Translations under genes and position numbers: made by a program
In this document: piece by piece, positions 54,456 to 54,506 of the stretch
How the letters are laid out: every line of letters starts with the position of its first letter
Numbering within the stretch: position 1 is the stretch's first letter
Notes under the pieces: model-generated
What the model saw: the letters and a program-made list of their open reading frames with translations, nothing else
What the model was told of the DNA's origin: nothing
Databases searched by the model: none
Source of the DNA: a virus
DNA length: 54,506 nucleotides
Virus record (IMG/VR): IMGVR_UViG_3300046692_000149
Location: 1 to 54,506 of that record
Reading direction: 5' to 3' (one strand)

Positions 54456-54506
54456 CCCAAAGAACCGTCCGTCGCCAAATCATCATCGCCCGCATTGCGC
54501 GGGCGT
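54380..54506. repeat. Terminal direct repeat (right copy), circular-assembly overlap
   Basis: Identical to bases 1-127. See the left copy: the genome is circular or permuted in this assembly and the tail fibre assembly gene is complete across the junction. Confidence 0.95.

Noticed and set aside
1-54506. CRISPR arrays, insertion sequences or rRNA genes
   Set aside because: No regularly spaced direct repeats, transposase-like genes with inverted ends or rRNA-like sequence were seen.

Overview
The window is one complete temperate phage genome of the contractile-tail (myovirus-type) class, assembled as a circle and cut once: bases 1-127 are repeated exactly at 54380-54506, so the unique length is 54,379 bp. 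The high GC content, coding style and protein families (P22-type coat, DUF4055 portal, Burkholderia-phage-like small genes) suggest a Burkholderiales host (Burkholderia/Ralstonia/Cupriavidus type). This is inference, since no host gene is present.

Layout. Rightward (+) late genes run from 34160 to the end of the window and on through the artificial junction to about 3750. In order they are small terminase, large terminase, portal, scaffold, coat, connectors, tail sheath, tube, frameshifted tail chaperone, tape measure, baseplate hub/spike/wedge/J/I, tail fibre and chaperone, a second fibre set, and a lysis cassette (holin, SAR-type endolysin, small membrane protein, Rz, embedded Rz1). A + strand O-acyltransferase with an SGNH domain (3840-5786) follows as a likely lysogenic-conversion gene. 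From 5787 to 31470 most genes are leftward (-): a minimal ATP-dependent DNA ligase with a DUF2188 partner, a perfect LexA box between two small genes, an attP resembling the 3' end of tmRNA (ssrA), about 15 small early genes including an alarmone-hydrolase-like HD protein, integrase/excisionase, a YqaJ exonuclease with its probable annealing partner, DNA methyltransferases, an outer-membrane protein, a RuvC-like resolvase, and a DUF1376 replication protein with internal tandem repeats. A + strand three-gene lipoprotein/membrane moron (20723-21691) interrupts this block.

Immunity region. A cro-like gene (-, 31210-31470) diverges from a short cI-like repressor gene (+, 31578-32003) that has a near-consensus, apparently leaderless promoter. 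The repressor lacks the S24 self-cleavage domain, while a LexA box lies elsewhere; this suggests SOS induction through a LexA-controlled antirepressor, as in phage 186. A 16-bp motif, TGCTAAYGYATRTGCA, recurs about a dozen times, almost only in the gaps at the heads of the leftward early operons and overlapping their predicted promoters. I read it as a dispersed operator regulon.

Between the immunity and late regions (32212-34150) lie a candidate operator-controlled 39-aa Arg-rich peptide, about 480 bp of non-coding DNA with three consecutive long inverted repeats (candidate structured RNAs), tRNA-Gly(UCC), a hicAB toxin-antitoxin pair with its own palindromic operator, and tRNA-Met(CAU).

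All functions are assigned from motifs and context read by eye; no database search was possible.
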